Source: Pontibacter litorisediminis
GTDB lineage: Bacteria; Bacteroidota; Bacteroidia; Cytophagales; Hymenobacteraceae
DNA length: 64,000 nucleotides
Direction: 5' to 3'
Assembly (NCBI RefSeq): GCF_029360645.1
Contig: NZ_JARDUA010000008.1
Span: 161,089 to 225,088, forward strand
In this document: one piece after another, positions 34,937-42,945 of the stretch
Position numbering within the stretch: the stretch's first letter is position 1
How the letters are laid out: the number at the start of each line of letters is the position of its first letter
Notes under the pieces: generated by a model
Told to the model about the DNA's origin: nothing
Databases searched by the model: none
The model's input: only the letters and a program-made list of their open reading frames with translations
Translations under genes and position numbers: made by a program

Positions 34937-36211
34937 ATGCAGATCGAGAAGTATCAATTAGAGGAGTACAACCATCACCACGCTACCGCCCATGAGCGGG
35001 CATTTTCCTTTGCTGCCTCCTCCGTGCCGCACCTGGACACGGTGCTGCAAAAGCTAACCGACTTCCAGATTGCCATACCGAGCTGGGCCCTGGGGACAGG
35101 CGGGACGCGCTTCGGCAGGTTTTCTGGGGGGGGAGAGCCGCGCAGCCTGGAGGAGAAGATCGAGGATATCGGCCTGCTGCATGCCCTGAACCGCTCCAGC
35201 GGCGCCATCTCCCTGCACATTCCCTGGGACATCCCACAGGATTATAAAGCCATCAAAGCATTGGCGGCAGCGCATGGGCTAACCTTCGATGCCATGAACT
35301 CCAATACATTCCAGGATCAGGCAGGGCAAGCATATAGCTACAAGTTTGGCTCCATGCAGCATGTAGACAAGGCTGTGCGGCGGCAGGCAGTGGAGCATAA
35401 CATAGAGGTGATCAAGCACGGCATGGCCCTTGGCTCCAACTCCCTTACCGTGTGGCTAGCGGACGGCTCCTGCTTTCCGGGGCAACTGAATTTCCGGAAA
35501 GCTTTCCAAAACACCCTGGAGAGCCTGGAGGAAGTGTATGCGGCCTTGCCCGAGAACTGGAAGATGTATGTGGAGTACAAGGCTTTTGAGCCGAATTTCT
35601 ACTCCACCACCATCGGCGATTGGGGCCAATCCTACCTGTTGGCTAGCAAACTGGGACCGAAGGCCTACACCTTGGTGGACCTGGGCCATCATCTGCCCAA
35701 TGCCAATATCGAACAGATAGTGGCGCTGCTGCTGATGGAGGGCAAGCTGGGCGGCTTTCATTTTAACGATTCCAAATATGCCGACGATGACCTGACCACC
35801 GGCAGCATCAAGCCGTATCAGCTGTTCCTTATCTTTAATGAACTGGTTGAAGGCATGGATGCCCGTGGCATGGCGCATGCCACCAGCCTTGGCTGGATGA
35901 TAGATGCCGCACACAATGTGAAAGACCCTTTAGAAGACTTGCTGCAGTCCGTGGAGGCCATTATGCTGGCCTACGCACAGGCCCTGCTTGTGGACCGGAA
36001 GGGCCTGGCGGAGGCGCAGCAGGAAAACGATGTGGTGCGCTGCCAGGAGATCCTGCAGGAGGCCTTCCGGACCGATGTGCGTCCGCTGGTGGCGGAGGCG
36101 CGCCTGCGCGCAGGAGGCGCCCTGCACCCCTTGGGCCTGTATCGTCAGTTACGGGTCAGGGAACAGCTCGTGCAGGAACGGGGGCTTAAAACGGTAGCCT
36201 CTGGTTTATAG
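34937..36211 (+). CDS. rhaI: L-rhamnose isomerase (RhaI type)
   Basis: Isomerises L-rhamnose to L-rhamnulose in the cytoplasm. The frame is open further upstream, to 34742, but those residues are compositionally odd and overlap the end of the aldolase gene. ATG 34937 (MQIEKYQLEEYN) gives 424 residues, the usual length of the Pseudomonas-type rhamnose isomerase. Xylose-isomerase-like barrel with metal-site candidates in YVEYKAFEPNF, LVDLGHHLPN and GGFHFNDSKYADDDL. Clearly distinct from the enterobacterial RhaA branch. Starts 185 bp after the aldolase gene and ends 2 bp before the kinase start. Confidence 0.9.
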   Translation: MQIEKYQLEEYNHHHATAHERAFSFAASSVPHLDTVLQKLTDFQIAIPSWALGTGGTRFGRFSGGGEPRSLEEKIEDIGLLHALNRSSGAISLHIPWDIPQDYKAIKALAAAHGLTFDAMNSNTFQDQAGQAYSYKFGSMQHVDKAVRRQAVEHNIEVIKHGMALGSNSLTVWLADGSCFPGQLNFRKAFQNTLESLEEVYAALPENWKMYVEYKAFEPNFYSTTIGDWGQSYLLASKLGPKAYTLVDLGHHLPNANIEQIVALLLMEGKLGGFHFNDSKYADDDLTTGSIKPYQLFLIFNELVEGMDARGMAHATSLGWMIDAAHNVKDPLEDLLQSVEAIMLAYAQALLVDRKGLAEAQQENDVVRCQEILQEAFRTDVRPLVAEARLRAGGALHPLGLYRQLRVREQLVQERGLKTVASGL

Positions 36212-36213
36212 CT

Positions 36214-37602
36214 ATGCAACAGATACCGGTAATTGCTGTTTTCGATGTGGGCAAAACCAATAAGAAGCTGTTTCTCTTCGATGAGCACTACCAGATCGTG
36301 CACGAGAAGTCCGCACGGTTCCTGGAGACAGTGGATGAGGACGGGGACGCCTGCGAGAACCTGGAAAGCCTGCGGCTGGCCGTGTTCGACTCCATCAGGG
36401 ATGTGTTCAGCAGGCAGGAGTTCGCGGTGAAGGCCGTGAACTTTTCAACCTACGGGGCAAGCTTTGTGTATGTGGGGGAGGAGGGTGCCCCGCTCTGCCC
36501 ATTGTATAATTACCTGAAACCTTACCCCGAGCAGCTCAAGAGACAGTTTTATGACACCTATGGGGGAGAGGAGCAATTATCGAAGCAGACAGCCTCTCCT
36601 GTGCTGGGAAGCCTGAACTCGGGCATGCAGCTCTATCGCCTGAAATATGAGAAGCCGGAACTTTTCCAAAAGATAAAATACGCCCTGCACCTGCCGCAGT
36701 ACCTGAGTTACCTTATTTCAGGGAGAGCCTATTCGGATATCACGAGCATTGGCTGCCACACCAACCTGTGGGACTTCCAGAAGGGCGGCTACCACGAGTG
36801 GGTAAGCAAAGAGGGCATCCTGGAAAAGCTAGCGCCGCTGGCTTCGCCTGACAGCGTAGTGCCGGCGGCCTTCCCGGGCAATAGTTATGCGGTAGGGGTT
36901 GGCCTGCACGACAGCTCGGCCGCCCTGATTCCATACCTGGTGAATTTTCAGGAGCCTTTCGTGCTCATCTCTACCGGAACCTGGTGTATCAGTTTAAACC
37001 CTTTCAATGCCACTTCCCTGACGACAGGAGAGCTGCAAAAAGACTGCCTCTGCTACCTGCAGTACAAGGGCAAGCCTGTGAAGGCATCCAGGTTCTTTGG
37101 GGGCCACGAGCACGAGCAGCAGGTAAAGCGCATCGCAGCGCATTTCAACCAGAATGCCGCCCGCTATAAGGCAGTAGCCTTTGAACCGGAGATGATCAGT
37201 AAACTACAGCGGGAGACCTTCTCCCTCATCAGGGCGGGTGAGCAGCAAGGGCACGTGTCATTGTTTGGGCAGCGGGACCTGTCCTCATTTGCCTGCGATA
37301 TAGAAGCCTATCACCAGCTTATCCTTGACCTGGTGACGCAGCAGGTAGCCTCTACGCAACTGGTGCTGGAGGGATCTGACGTGAAGCGGATCTTTGTGGA
37401 CGGCGGCTTTAGCAAGAACGCCATTTACATGAACCTGCTGGCCTCTCTTTACCCCGAGAAAGAAGTGTTTGCTGCTTCCATGGCGCAGGCAACGGCCATC
37501 GGTACGGCGCTGGCCATTCACCGGCACTGGAACACGAAGCAGTTGCCCCGCGACATCATTGCATTAAAATACTATGCCGTAACACATGACACCAGTATAT
37601 GA
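36214..37602 (+). CDS. rhaB: L-rhamnulokinase (FGGY family)
   Basis: Phosphorylates L-rhamnulose at O1. FGGY-kinase features: N-terminal phosphate-binding loop (AVFDVGKTNKKLFLFD), FSTYGASFVYVGEEG, central domain border LISTGTWCISLNPF, and C-terminal ATPase block IFVDGGFSKNAIYMNLLA followed by ATAIGTALA. 462 residues, normal for the family. Starts 2 bp after rhaI and shares an ATGA overlap with the next gene, so translation is probably coupled. Confidence 0.92.
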   Translation: MQQIPVIAVFDVGKTNKKLFLFDEHYQIVHEKSARFLETVDEDGDACENLESLRLAVFDSIRDVFSRQEFAVKAVNFSTYGASFVYVGEEGAPLCPLYNYLKPYPEQLKRQFYDTYGGEEQLSKQTASPVLGSLNSGMQLYRLKYEKPELFQKIKYALHLPQYLSYLISGRAYSDITSIGCHTNLWDFQKGGYHEWVSKEGILEKLAPLASPDSVVPAAFPGNSYAVGVGLHDSSAALIPYLVNFQEPFVLISTGTWCISLNPFNATSLTTGELQKDCLCYLQYKGKPVKASRFFGGHEHEQQVKRIAAHFNQNAARYKAVAFEPEMISKLQRETFSLIRAGEQQGHVSLFGQRDLSSFACDIEAYHQLILDLVTQQVASTQLVLEGSDVKRIFVDGGFSKNAIYMNLLASLYPEKEVFAASMAQATAIGTALAIHRHWNTKQLPRDIIALKYYAVTHDTSI

Positions 37603-38339
37603 AGATAGGCCTTTTTATTCCCTGTTATATAGACCAATTGTACCCTCAGGCCGCCATGGCTACCCTTTGTTTGCTTGAAAAACTGGGGGCAGAGGTGGTG
37701 TACCCCTTAAGGCAGACCTGCTGCGGCCAGCCTATGGCTAATGCCGGGTTTGAGCATCTGACAGAGGAGAGCAGTGCGCTTTTCGTGGAGAACTTCACAG
37801 GCTTTGATTACATCGTGGCCCCCTCCGGCAGCTGTGTGCTGCACCTGAGAGACCACCTGCACGCTAGCAGGTATCCTGACGAGGCAAAAGCGCTGCGGGG
37901 CAAGCTCTATGAGCTGGTCGAGTTCCTGACCGATGTGTTGCAGGTAACCTCGCTCCAGGCACGCTTCCCCCACAGGGTAGGCCTGCACCAGGGATGCCAC
38001 GGGCAGCGGGGCCTCGGGCTGGCGCAAATGTCAGAGCTTGCCGCACCTGCCTTTTCCAAGCCTGAGCAGCTTTTGAGCATGGTGGAGGGCCTGGAGCTGA
38101 CCGGGCTGACACGCAGGGATGAATGCTGTGGCTTTGGGGGAACCTTCTGCGTGGCAGAGGAGGCCGTGTCGGTGAAGATGGGCAAGGACCGTGTCACGGA
38201 TCACCTGCAACACGCAGCAGAGGTGATCACCGGCTCGGACATGAGCTGCCTGATGCATCTTGAGGGAATCCTGCGCAGGCAGAAGAGCAGCGTTCGGGTT
38301 ATGCATATCGCTGAAATCTTGAATGCCATAGAGAAGTAA
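37599..38339 (+). CDS. lutA: L-lactate utilisation protein LutA-like (CCG-domain Fe-S oxidoreductase subunit)
   Basis: Subunit of the LutABC complex that oxidises L-lactate to pyruvate. It carries two CCG motifs (TCCGQPMANAG and ECCGFGGTFCV) that bind an iron-sulfur centre or heterodisulfide-type cofactor. 246 residues as in other LutA proteins. ATG overlaps the TGA of rhaB. In this place it would consume the lactate that RhaEW makes from lactaldehyde. Confidence 0.92.
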   Translation: MKIGLFIPCYIDQLYPQAAMATLCLLEKLGAEVVYPLRQTCCGQPMANAGFEHLTEESSALFVENFTGFDYIVAPSGSCVLHLRDHLHASRYPDEAKALRGKLYELVEFLTDVLQVTSLQARFPHRVGLHQGCHGQRGLGLAQMSELAAPAFSKPEQLLSMVEGLELTGLTRRDECCGFGGTFCVAEEAVSVKMGKDRVTDHLQHAAEVITGSDMSCLMHLEGILRRQKSSVRVMHIAEILNAIEK

Positions 38340-38348
38340 AGGGAAAAC

Positions 38349-39740
38349 ATGACAGGAGATACAAAGGAGATAAAAGACCACGCCGCCCTTGCCGCTGCTT
38401 TCAACGCCGATGAGTCCAGGGTAAACTGGCACGACGAGACACTATGGTTCATCCGGCAGAAGCGCGATAAGGCGGCCTATGCCCTTGGAGACTGGGAGTT
38501 GCTGCGTGAGACGGCATCCCGCATCAAGGGAAACGTCCTTTCGAACCTGCACCAATACCTGTTGCAGCTCGAGGTTTACGCCCGGGCTAACGGGGTGATC
38601 GTGCACTGGGCGGCTGATGCCGCAGAGCACAATCAAATTGTGCACGGCATCCTCCAAAAGCATGGGGTGAAGCGCATGGTAAAGAGCAAGTCGATGCTCA
38701 CCGAGGAGTGCGACCTGAATGAGTACCTGGCAGCTAACGGTATAGAGGTGACGGACACGGACCTGGGAGAGCGTATTGTGCAGCTGGCAAAGGAGCCACC
38801 GAGCCACATTGTGCTGCCCTGCATCCACAAGAAGAAGGAGGAGATAGGGGAGCTGTTCCAGGAGCATCTGGGCACACCTGCCGGCCTGTCTGACCCGCAG
38901 GTGCTGACCGAGGCGGCCCGGCAAAACTTAAGAGAAGCCTTTCTCACGCGCCGCGCCGCGCTGACGGGCGTGAACTTTGCGGTAGCTGAAACAGGGGAGC
39001 TTGTTATCTGCACCAACGAAGGGAACGCCGACATGGGCGCCCACCTGGCCGATGTGCACATCGCCTGCATGGGTATTGAAAAGCTGATACCAAAACGCGA
39101 GCACCTGGGCGTATTCCTCCGGCTGCTGGCCAGGAGCGCCACCGGGCAGCCCATCACCACCTACTCCAGTCATTTCAGGAAGCCGCGTAAAGGGCAGGAA
39201 CTGCACCTGGTGCTGGTCGACAACGGCCGTAGCACCCACCTGGGTCGGGAGGATTTTCGCAACGCGCTCAAGTGCATCCGCTGCGGGGCCTGCCTGAACA
39301 CCTGCCCGGTATACAGGCGAAGCGGCGGCCACAGCTACCATGCAGCAGTGGCCGGCCCGATCGGTGCCATCCTGGCACCGAACCTGGACATGGAAAAGAA
39401 TGCTGACCTGCCCTTCGCCTCCACGCTGTGCGGCTCCTGCTCGAATGTGTGTCCCGTGAAGATTGATATCCACGACCAGCTCTATAAATGGCGGCAGGTG
39501 ATTGTGAAGGCGGGATATGCGGACAAAAAGAAAAGATGGGGCATGAAAGCCATGACACAAACCGTAGCCTCTCCCACCACATTTCAATTGGCAGGAAAGA
39601 CGGGTAGGTGGTTGATGCGACATGTCCCTTTTGTCGTAAGCAACAAGCTGAACCCCTGGCATAAGCAGCGCGAGATGCCTGAGCCGCCGAGGGAGTCTTT
39701 CCGTGAGTGGTACCTTAAAAATAGGAAAAGAAATGAATAG
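38349..39740 (+). CDS. lutB: L-lactate utilisation protein LutB-like (4Fe-4S)
   Basis: Iron-sulfur subunit of 463 residues. N-terminal LUD domain (VVHWAADAAEHNQI-like stretch, SMLTEECDLNEYLAANG, ICTNEGNADM) is followed by a ferredoxin-like region with the cluster motifs CIRCGACLNTCPVY and CGSCSNVCPV, and a C-terminal helical tail. Starts 9 bp after lutA. Its last eight bases overlap the start of lutC. Confidence 0.93.
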   Translation: MTGDTKEIKDHAALAAAFNADESRVNWHDETLWFIRQKRDKAAYALGDWELLRETASRIKGNVLSNLHQYLLQLEVYARANGVIVHWAADAAEHNQIVHGILQKHGVKRMVKSKSMLTEECDLNEYLAANGIEVTDTDLGERIVQLAKEPPSHIVLPCIHKKKEEIGELFQEHLGTPAGLSDPQVLTEAARQNLREAFLTRRAALTGVNFAVAETGELVICTNEGNADMGAHLADVHIACMGIEKLIPKREHLGVFLRLLARSATGQPITTYSSHFRKPRKGQELHLVLVDNGRSTHLGREDFRNALKCIRCGACLNTCPVYRRSGGHSYHAAVAGPIGAILAPNLDMEKNADLPFASTLCGSCSNVCPVKIDIHDQLYKWRQVIVKAGYADKKKRWGMKAMTQTVASPTTFQLAGKTGRWLMRHVPFVVSNKLNPWHKQREMPEPPRESFREWYLKNRKRNE

Positions 39741-40338
39741 CCGGGAAAAGATACTGGCAGCAGTTGCCAAAAACCAGCCGGAGCTCATAGCCTTACCGGA
39801 GGTGCCTGCTTTTGCGGTAGAAGAAACGGATCTGGTAGAGAAGTTTACGGCAGTGGCAGTAAGCATCGGGAGCAAGGTGTTCCGGGTGCAGCACATGGAG
39901 GAGGTAAAACAAATCCTGTTGCAGGAGCACAGAAACGCAGGGAGAATCATAGCCCTTTATCCGGAGTTCTCGGATATAGCTGAAACTGCCGTTGATCCGG
40001 ACGCAGACCCGCACTCCCTGGCCGATGTGGACTTGGCTGTGCTGCCCGCCCGGTTGGGGGTAGCAGAGAACAGTGCCCTGTGGGTGACGGATGAAGACCT
40101 GCCGTGGCGCGTGCTGCCCTTTATCTGTCAGCATCTGGCCTTGGTGCTTCCCCAGCAACACATTGTGCCGCTTCTACAGCAGGCATATAGGGTGATCGCA
40201 GCACAGGCATATGGCTTCGGCACTTTCATCGCGGGCCCCTCCAAGACCGCTGACATTGAACAGTCGCTGGTACTAGGGGCGCATGGGGCGAGAACCCTCA
40301 CTATTTTTCTGATAGATAATATTATGCCACAGCGTTAA
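39733..40338 (+). CDS. lutC: L-lactate utilisation protein LutC-like (LUD domain)
   Basis: Third subunit of the lactate oxidation complex, 201 residues, with one LUD domain (LGVAENSALWVTDEDLPW, LPFICQHLALVLPQQHIV, FIAGPSKTADIEQSLVLGAHG). I choose ATG 39733 (MNSREKIL), which overlaps the lutB stop and follows AGGAAAAG at 39723-39730. An upstream in-frame GTG-type start would extend far into lutB. Last gene of the rhamnose run; no clear terminator after it. Confidence 0.92.
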   Translation: MNSREKILAAVAKNQPELIALPEVPAFAVEETDLVEKFTAVAVSIGSKVFRVQHMEEVKQILLQEHRNAGRIIALYPEFSDIAETAVDPDADPHSLADVDLAVLPARLGVAENSALWVTDEDLPWRVLPFICQHLALVLPQQHIVPLLQQAYRVIAAQAYGFGTFIAGPSKTADIEQSLVLGAHGARTLTIFLIDNIMPQR

Positions 40339-40642
40339 CTTTATTATGTAATACCCGGATTCCCTGTGTTTGATAACTTAATCCTGCTGGTATTTTAATC
40401 TTCTGACGAGGGAAACCTGGGTTACTTGAACCACCATAAAAAGTTAGCTATTATCCCAAACATAGAGAGCACATCCCCGGTGACGCCGTCAGAAGCTACC
40501 TGCGTGTGTTACCGCTACCTCCCTGTCTACCTCAGGTACTTCTCCAAGGACAGTATAGCAAACATCCATAGTGGAAGTTTAATAAAAAATGAAGAAACCA
40601 GCTTTTTATTTTAAACGACATTTTGGATATTGGCTCTTGCAA
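40339..40642. other. Gap before aromatic leader region, no gene seen
   Basis: About 300 bp between lutC and the first leader peptide. A TTG-started frame (40426-40614) is open but has no recognisable domain. It should contain the promoter for the leader RNA, yet no element is convincing by eye. Confidence 0.4.
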
Positions 40643-40705
40643 ATGAAAAAGACACAAGTACATACAGCCTATTATTGCTATTACTTTTTTTACCCGGGTA
40701 ACTAA
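40643..40705 (+). CDS. Leader peptide 1, Tyr/Phe-rich attenuator peptide
   Basis: Twenty-residue frame MKKTQVHTAYYCYYFFYPGN. Eight consecutive residues (YYCYYFFY) contain five Tyr and two Phe. This is the pattern of leader peptides that sense charged aromatic tRNA: ribosomes stall on the Tyr/Phe codons (40670-40693) when the amino acids are scarce. The stop is two bases ahead of a segment that can form an antiterminator. It lies upstream of tyrA, whose product makes the tyrosine precursor. Confidence 0.8.
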   Translation: MKKTQVHTAYYCYYFFYPGN

Positions 40706-40707
40706 AA

Positions 40708-40773
40708 GGAGGCTGGCCTGTACATGAACATGTATAAAAGATGATGAAAGCCTCCGCACAGGGGGCTTTTTCT
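40708..40773 (+). promoter_or_regulatory. Attenuator 1: antiterminator and intrinsic terminator
   Basis: Terminator stem AAAGCCTCC (40747-40755) / GGGGGCTTT (40761-40769), followed by TTCT; the T-run is 40767-40771. The competing antiterminator pairs GGAGGCT (40708-40714) with AGCCTCC (40749-40755), and encloses a TACATG/CATGTA hairpin (40721-40734). A ribosome at the leader stop codon (40703-40705) would mask GGAGGCT and allow termination. A ribosome stalled on the Tyr/Phe codons leaves it free and prevents termination. Confidence 0.8.
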
Positions 40774-40783
40774 ATATACTAAG

Positions 40784-40882
40784 GTGAACAAGGAATTTAA
40801 TCGCGCTTACTCTTTTTACTATTACTACTACTTCTATCTCAGGAAGCAGGCGGGACATCTATGGCAAAAAGGTAAGCAATGA
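40784..40882 (+). CDS. Leader peptide 2, Tyr-rich attenuator peptide
   Basis: Second leader of 32 residues from GTG 40784, the only usable start in the frame after the preceding stop. Its core AYSFYYYYYFYL holds seven Tyr and two Phe within ten residues, codons 40808-40837. It lies only 11 bp after the first terminator and ahead of a second one, so the two controls act in series on the same transcript. Confidence 0.75.
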   Translation: MNKEFNRAYSFYYYYYFYLRKQAGHLWQKGKQ

Positions 40883-40900
40883 AAAATTGCTGATCAGCAA

Positions 40901-40933
40901 AGAGGAGTCCCCATACCGGCGGACTCTTTTTTT
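40901..40933 (+). terminator. Attenuator 2 terminator
   Basis: Stem AGAGGAGTCC (40901-40910) / GGACTCTTTT (40921-40930), with three outer wobble or A-T pairs, then a run of seven T to 40933. A possible antiterminator pairs GGGACATCT (40852-40860) with AGGAGTCCC (40903-40911), with one mismatch. Two mutually exclusive hairpins, AGCAAT/ATTGCT (40875-40891) and TTGCTGATCAGCAA (40887-40900), lie between leader and terminator. Confidence 0.75.
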
Positions 40934-40952
40934 ATACCCTTTAACAAGCAAC

Positions 40953-41165
40953 ATGATCACAACAGCTCCAAGGCTCAACGCTATCAAGGATTATTGGCTC
41001 ATGCCCGCCGAAGCCAAAGGCAGATCGCCTTTGCCAGACCTTGCGGTGCACAGCAGAACCCTGCATAGGCAGGAGGAGTCCTTTGGTTTTACCCAAGATG
41101 ATACGCCCCGAAACAACTTTTCAGACAAGGTGTGTCGGAGTTTATGCTGGAGCTTGATTCACTGA
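40953..41165 (+). pseudogene. Possible remnant of aromatic aminotransferase gene
   Basis: The frame starts MITTAPRLNAIKDYW, which resembles the N-terminus of the class I aminotransferases that sit next to tyrA in many Bacteroidota. The similarity stops after about 15 residues and the rest is unlike any aminotransferase. The segment 41180-41260 could be a decayed 3' end, but I cannot show this. The position, directly after the attenuators and before tyrA, is where that gene is expected. A short unrelated peptide is the alternative. Confidence 0.45.
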
Positions 41166-41294
41166 ACAAGTCCCGTAACACGGAGCGGGGGCAGGCCACG
41201 GCAGGCATATTTATAGGATCCGGCGCGGGCCAGGAAACGCTCTAAGCGGCACAAGGCAGCATAACGAAACGCTAACATTAAATTCTCAAAAAAC

Positions 41295-42167
41295 ATGAAA
41301 GTAGGAATTGTAGGAGTTGGCCTGATTGGCGGCTCCATGGCACTGGACCTCAAACAAAGTGGCTTCGCCACGAGCATCGTGGGAGTGGACAACAACCCGG
41401 AGCATATTCGTATTGCCAAGCAAATGGGTATCATAAAAGAGGAAAGCAGCCTTGCCCGGGTTGCGGAGGATTGTGACCTGATCGTGATTGCCACGCCGGT
41501 AGATGCAGCCAGTGGTATACTGCTCAATATCTTAGACCAGGTGCATGATAAGGTGGTGGTGCTGGATGTAGGGTCCACAAAGGAAAACATATGCAAAGTC
41601 GTGCAGGAGCACCCCCGCAGCAGGCAGTTCGTGGCCTGTCACCCTATTGCCGGTACCGAGCATACAGGTCCGGGTGCAGCGCATCATAAGCTTTTCGACA
41701 AGAAGGTCAACATCATTTGCAACGCCGAAATCAGCGGTGCAGAAGCCGTGCAAACGGCCAAGGCGCTGTTTGCCGCATTGGGAATGGAGACTATTTTCAT
41801 GGGTGCCCAGGAACACGACCGGCATATTGCTTATGTGTCCCACCTCTCGCATATCTCTTCCTTTGCCCTGGGATTAACCGTGCTGAACATGGAGAAAGAT
41901 GAGAAAAGTGTTTTCAACATGGCAGGCAGTGGTTTTGCCTCCACGGTAAGGCTTGCCAAAAGCTCTCCTGATATGTGGACTCCTATCTTTAAGCAGAACG
42001 CGGCGCATGTTTCCGAGGCGCTTGGTGCCTATATCGACCAGCTCCAGTTGTTCAAGCAAACCATTGACGAGGGACTGGCCACAGAAACATATGATCTGAT
42101 CTCAACGGCTAACCAGATAGCCAAGGTGCTGGATGGCATAGCGCTGAGAAGCAAGCCGAAGGTTTAG
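41295..42167 (+). CDS. tyrA: Prephenate dehydrogenase
   Basis: Converts prephenate to 4-hydroxyphenylpyruvate with NAD(P), the committed step to tyrosine. 290 residues, with Rossmann motif GVGLIGGS, the VIATPVDAASGIL block, and the active-site stretches ACHPIAGTEHTGPGAA (His and Ser/Thr) and QEHDRHIAYVSHLSH. The ends look complete and there is no internal stop. It is the only intact gene of the aromatic operon here. It is preceded by tandem Tyr/Phe attenuators and a probable gene remnant, and followed by a DAHP synthase pseudogene. There is no ACT or chorismate mutase domain. Confidence 0.92.
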   Translation: MKVGIVGVGLIGGSMALDLKQSGFATSIVGVDNNPEHIRIAKQMGIIKEESSLARVAEDCDLIVIATPVDAASGILLNILDQVHDKVVVLDVGSTKENICKVVQEHPRSRQFVACHPIAGTEHTGPGAAHHKLFDKKVNIICNAEISGAEAVQTAKALFAALGMETIFMGAQEHDRHIAYVSHLSHISSFALGLTVLNMEKDEKSVFNMAGSGFASTVRLAKSSPDMWTPIFKQNAAHVSEALGAYIDQLQLFKQTIDEGLATETYDLISTANQIAKVLDGIALRSKPKV

Positions 42168-42191
42168 GTAAAGGCAGGGGCAAAGGCGCAG

Positions 42192-42790
42192 GGACTGAGG
42201 ATTGACCTGGTAGAGGCGTGGCTTTCTGGCCTGCAGGGTCCTTAGGAGATCGGATTATCTTGCAGCCGGGAAACGAGGCAGGTGCTGGAGACCTGTCGGT
42301 AGCACCTGCTATCGGCAAGGTGGGTGTGCTTCGCACCGGCATCTGGAAACTCCGAACTAAGCCAAAAACTTTGAAGGGTGCGATTAGCCTGGAGTAGCTA
42401 AAATAAGCCTAAGAGAATACGGGGCTGTAGGGCGGTGTGGAAGTTTTCAAAAAGTAGCATCTGGAGGAGGCGCTGAAGCATGGAATGGACTTCCTCTGGG
42501 TAGGTGCCTATACCAAAGCATAACCGTTCTCGGTGCAGGAAACAACAGATTCCCTGCAAGGCGTGGACATCCCGTTAACGATCAAGGATGCCTCCAACGC
42601 AGACTCGGGGCTGGTGGTAAGGGGCTCAACGTGTTGTTCAAGCCTTAGAAGGCCCTCCTGCAGGAGGCTGCCTTCTAAGGCTTTGGTACTTCCGCATCCT
42701 CTTGCTCCTCGCCTAGTGCATCGGGGGTGAAGTGCCTTAGCCAACCCTATAATAACTGCTTATATTCTCCCTGCCCGGAGTCTGAATTTT
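42192..42790 (+). pseudogene. DAHP synthase pseudogene (probably DAHP synthase/chorismate mutase)
   Basis: Decayed gene for 3-deoxy-7-phosphoheptulonate synthase. In one frame, IDLVEAWLSGLQGP, then a stop, then SCSRETRQVLETCR can be read. After a frameshift near 42315, VLRTGIWKLRTKPKTLKG follows. The same frame then gives HLEEALKHGMDFLWVGAY and PFSVQETTDSLQGVDIP, which align with the family pattern (RAGIWKPRT, EEALKxGIDILWIGART, PFSVQEIADALKGVDIP). Stops seen include TAG 42243, TAG 42455 and TAA 42521, with others between. A stretch after 42630 is replaced by an inverted repeat, and only a fragment (RLVHRG near 42712) may follow. No convincing chorismate mutase part remains. Confidence 0.85.
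42641..42682. repeat. Long near-perfect inverted repeat in the pseudogene
   Basis: AGCCTTAGAAGGC (42641-42653) and GCCTTCTAAGGCT (42670-42682) flank the palindrome CCTCCTGCAGGAGG (42654-42667). Together they form a 20-bp stem with only two unpaired bases. It replaces expected DAHP synthase codons and resembles a small mobile hairpin. Confidence 0.75.
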
Positions 42791-42905
42791 TAGTTGTAGA
42801 CTTTTTCCTGCTGCAGTGCAGTCCACAATTTGAGGAGATGTATTCTTATAAGTTCTATTATTCAGTCTTTTGAGAATAAAGGTGTGCTGTAGATCTAAAG
42901 CAAAT

Positions 42906-42945
42906 TCACCTGCACGGCGCTTCTGTCAAAGTGCTGTGCAGGTGA
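42906..42945. terminator. Terminator-like hairpin after aromatic operon
   Basis: Stem TCACCTGCAC (42906-42915) / GTGCAGGTGA (42936-42945), with an inner GCGCTT/AAGTGC stem, then GTCTTTAAAAAAG. May be the old terminator of the aromatic operon. The rest of 42791-43105 shows no gene. Confidence 0.5.

Noticed and set aside
40426..40614. Frame with several Tyr residues ahead of leader 1, possibly a third leader peptide
   Set aside because: Its Tyr residues are spread out (YRYLPVYLRYF), it starts with TTG, and no terminator or antiterminator follows it directly.
40724..40744. Six-codon frame within attenuator 1
   Set aside because: It lies in the antiterminator loop, has no Tyr/Phe enrichment, and is expected by chance.
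42306..42319. CTGCTATCGGCAAG resembles the mnmE 3' end (CTGCATCGGCAAG) and could be the far attachment site of the integrase module
   Set aside because: It is in the opposite orientation to mnmE, needs a one-base insertion, and is explained by DAHP synthase codons around Gly-Lys-Val.
42533..42730. Small open frame as a separate gene
   Set aside because: Its residues are the middle of the DAHP synthase pseudogene; it is a leftover between two stop codons.
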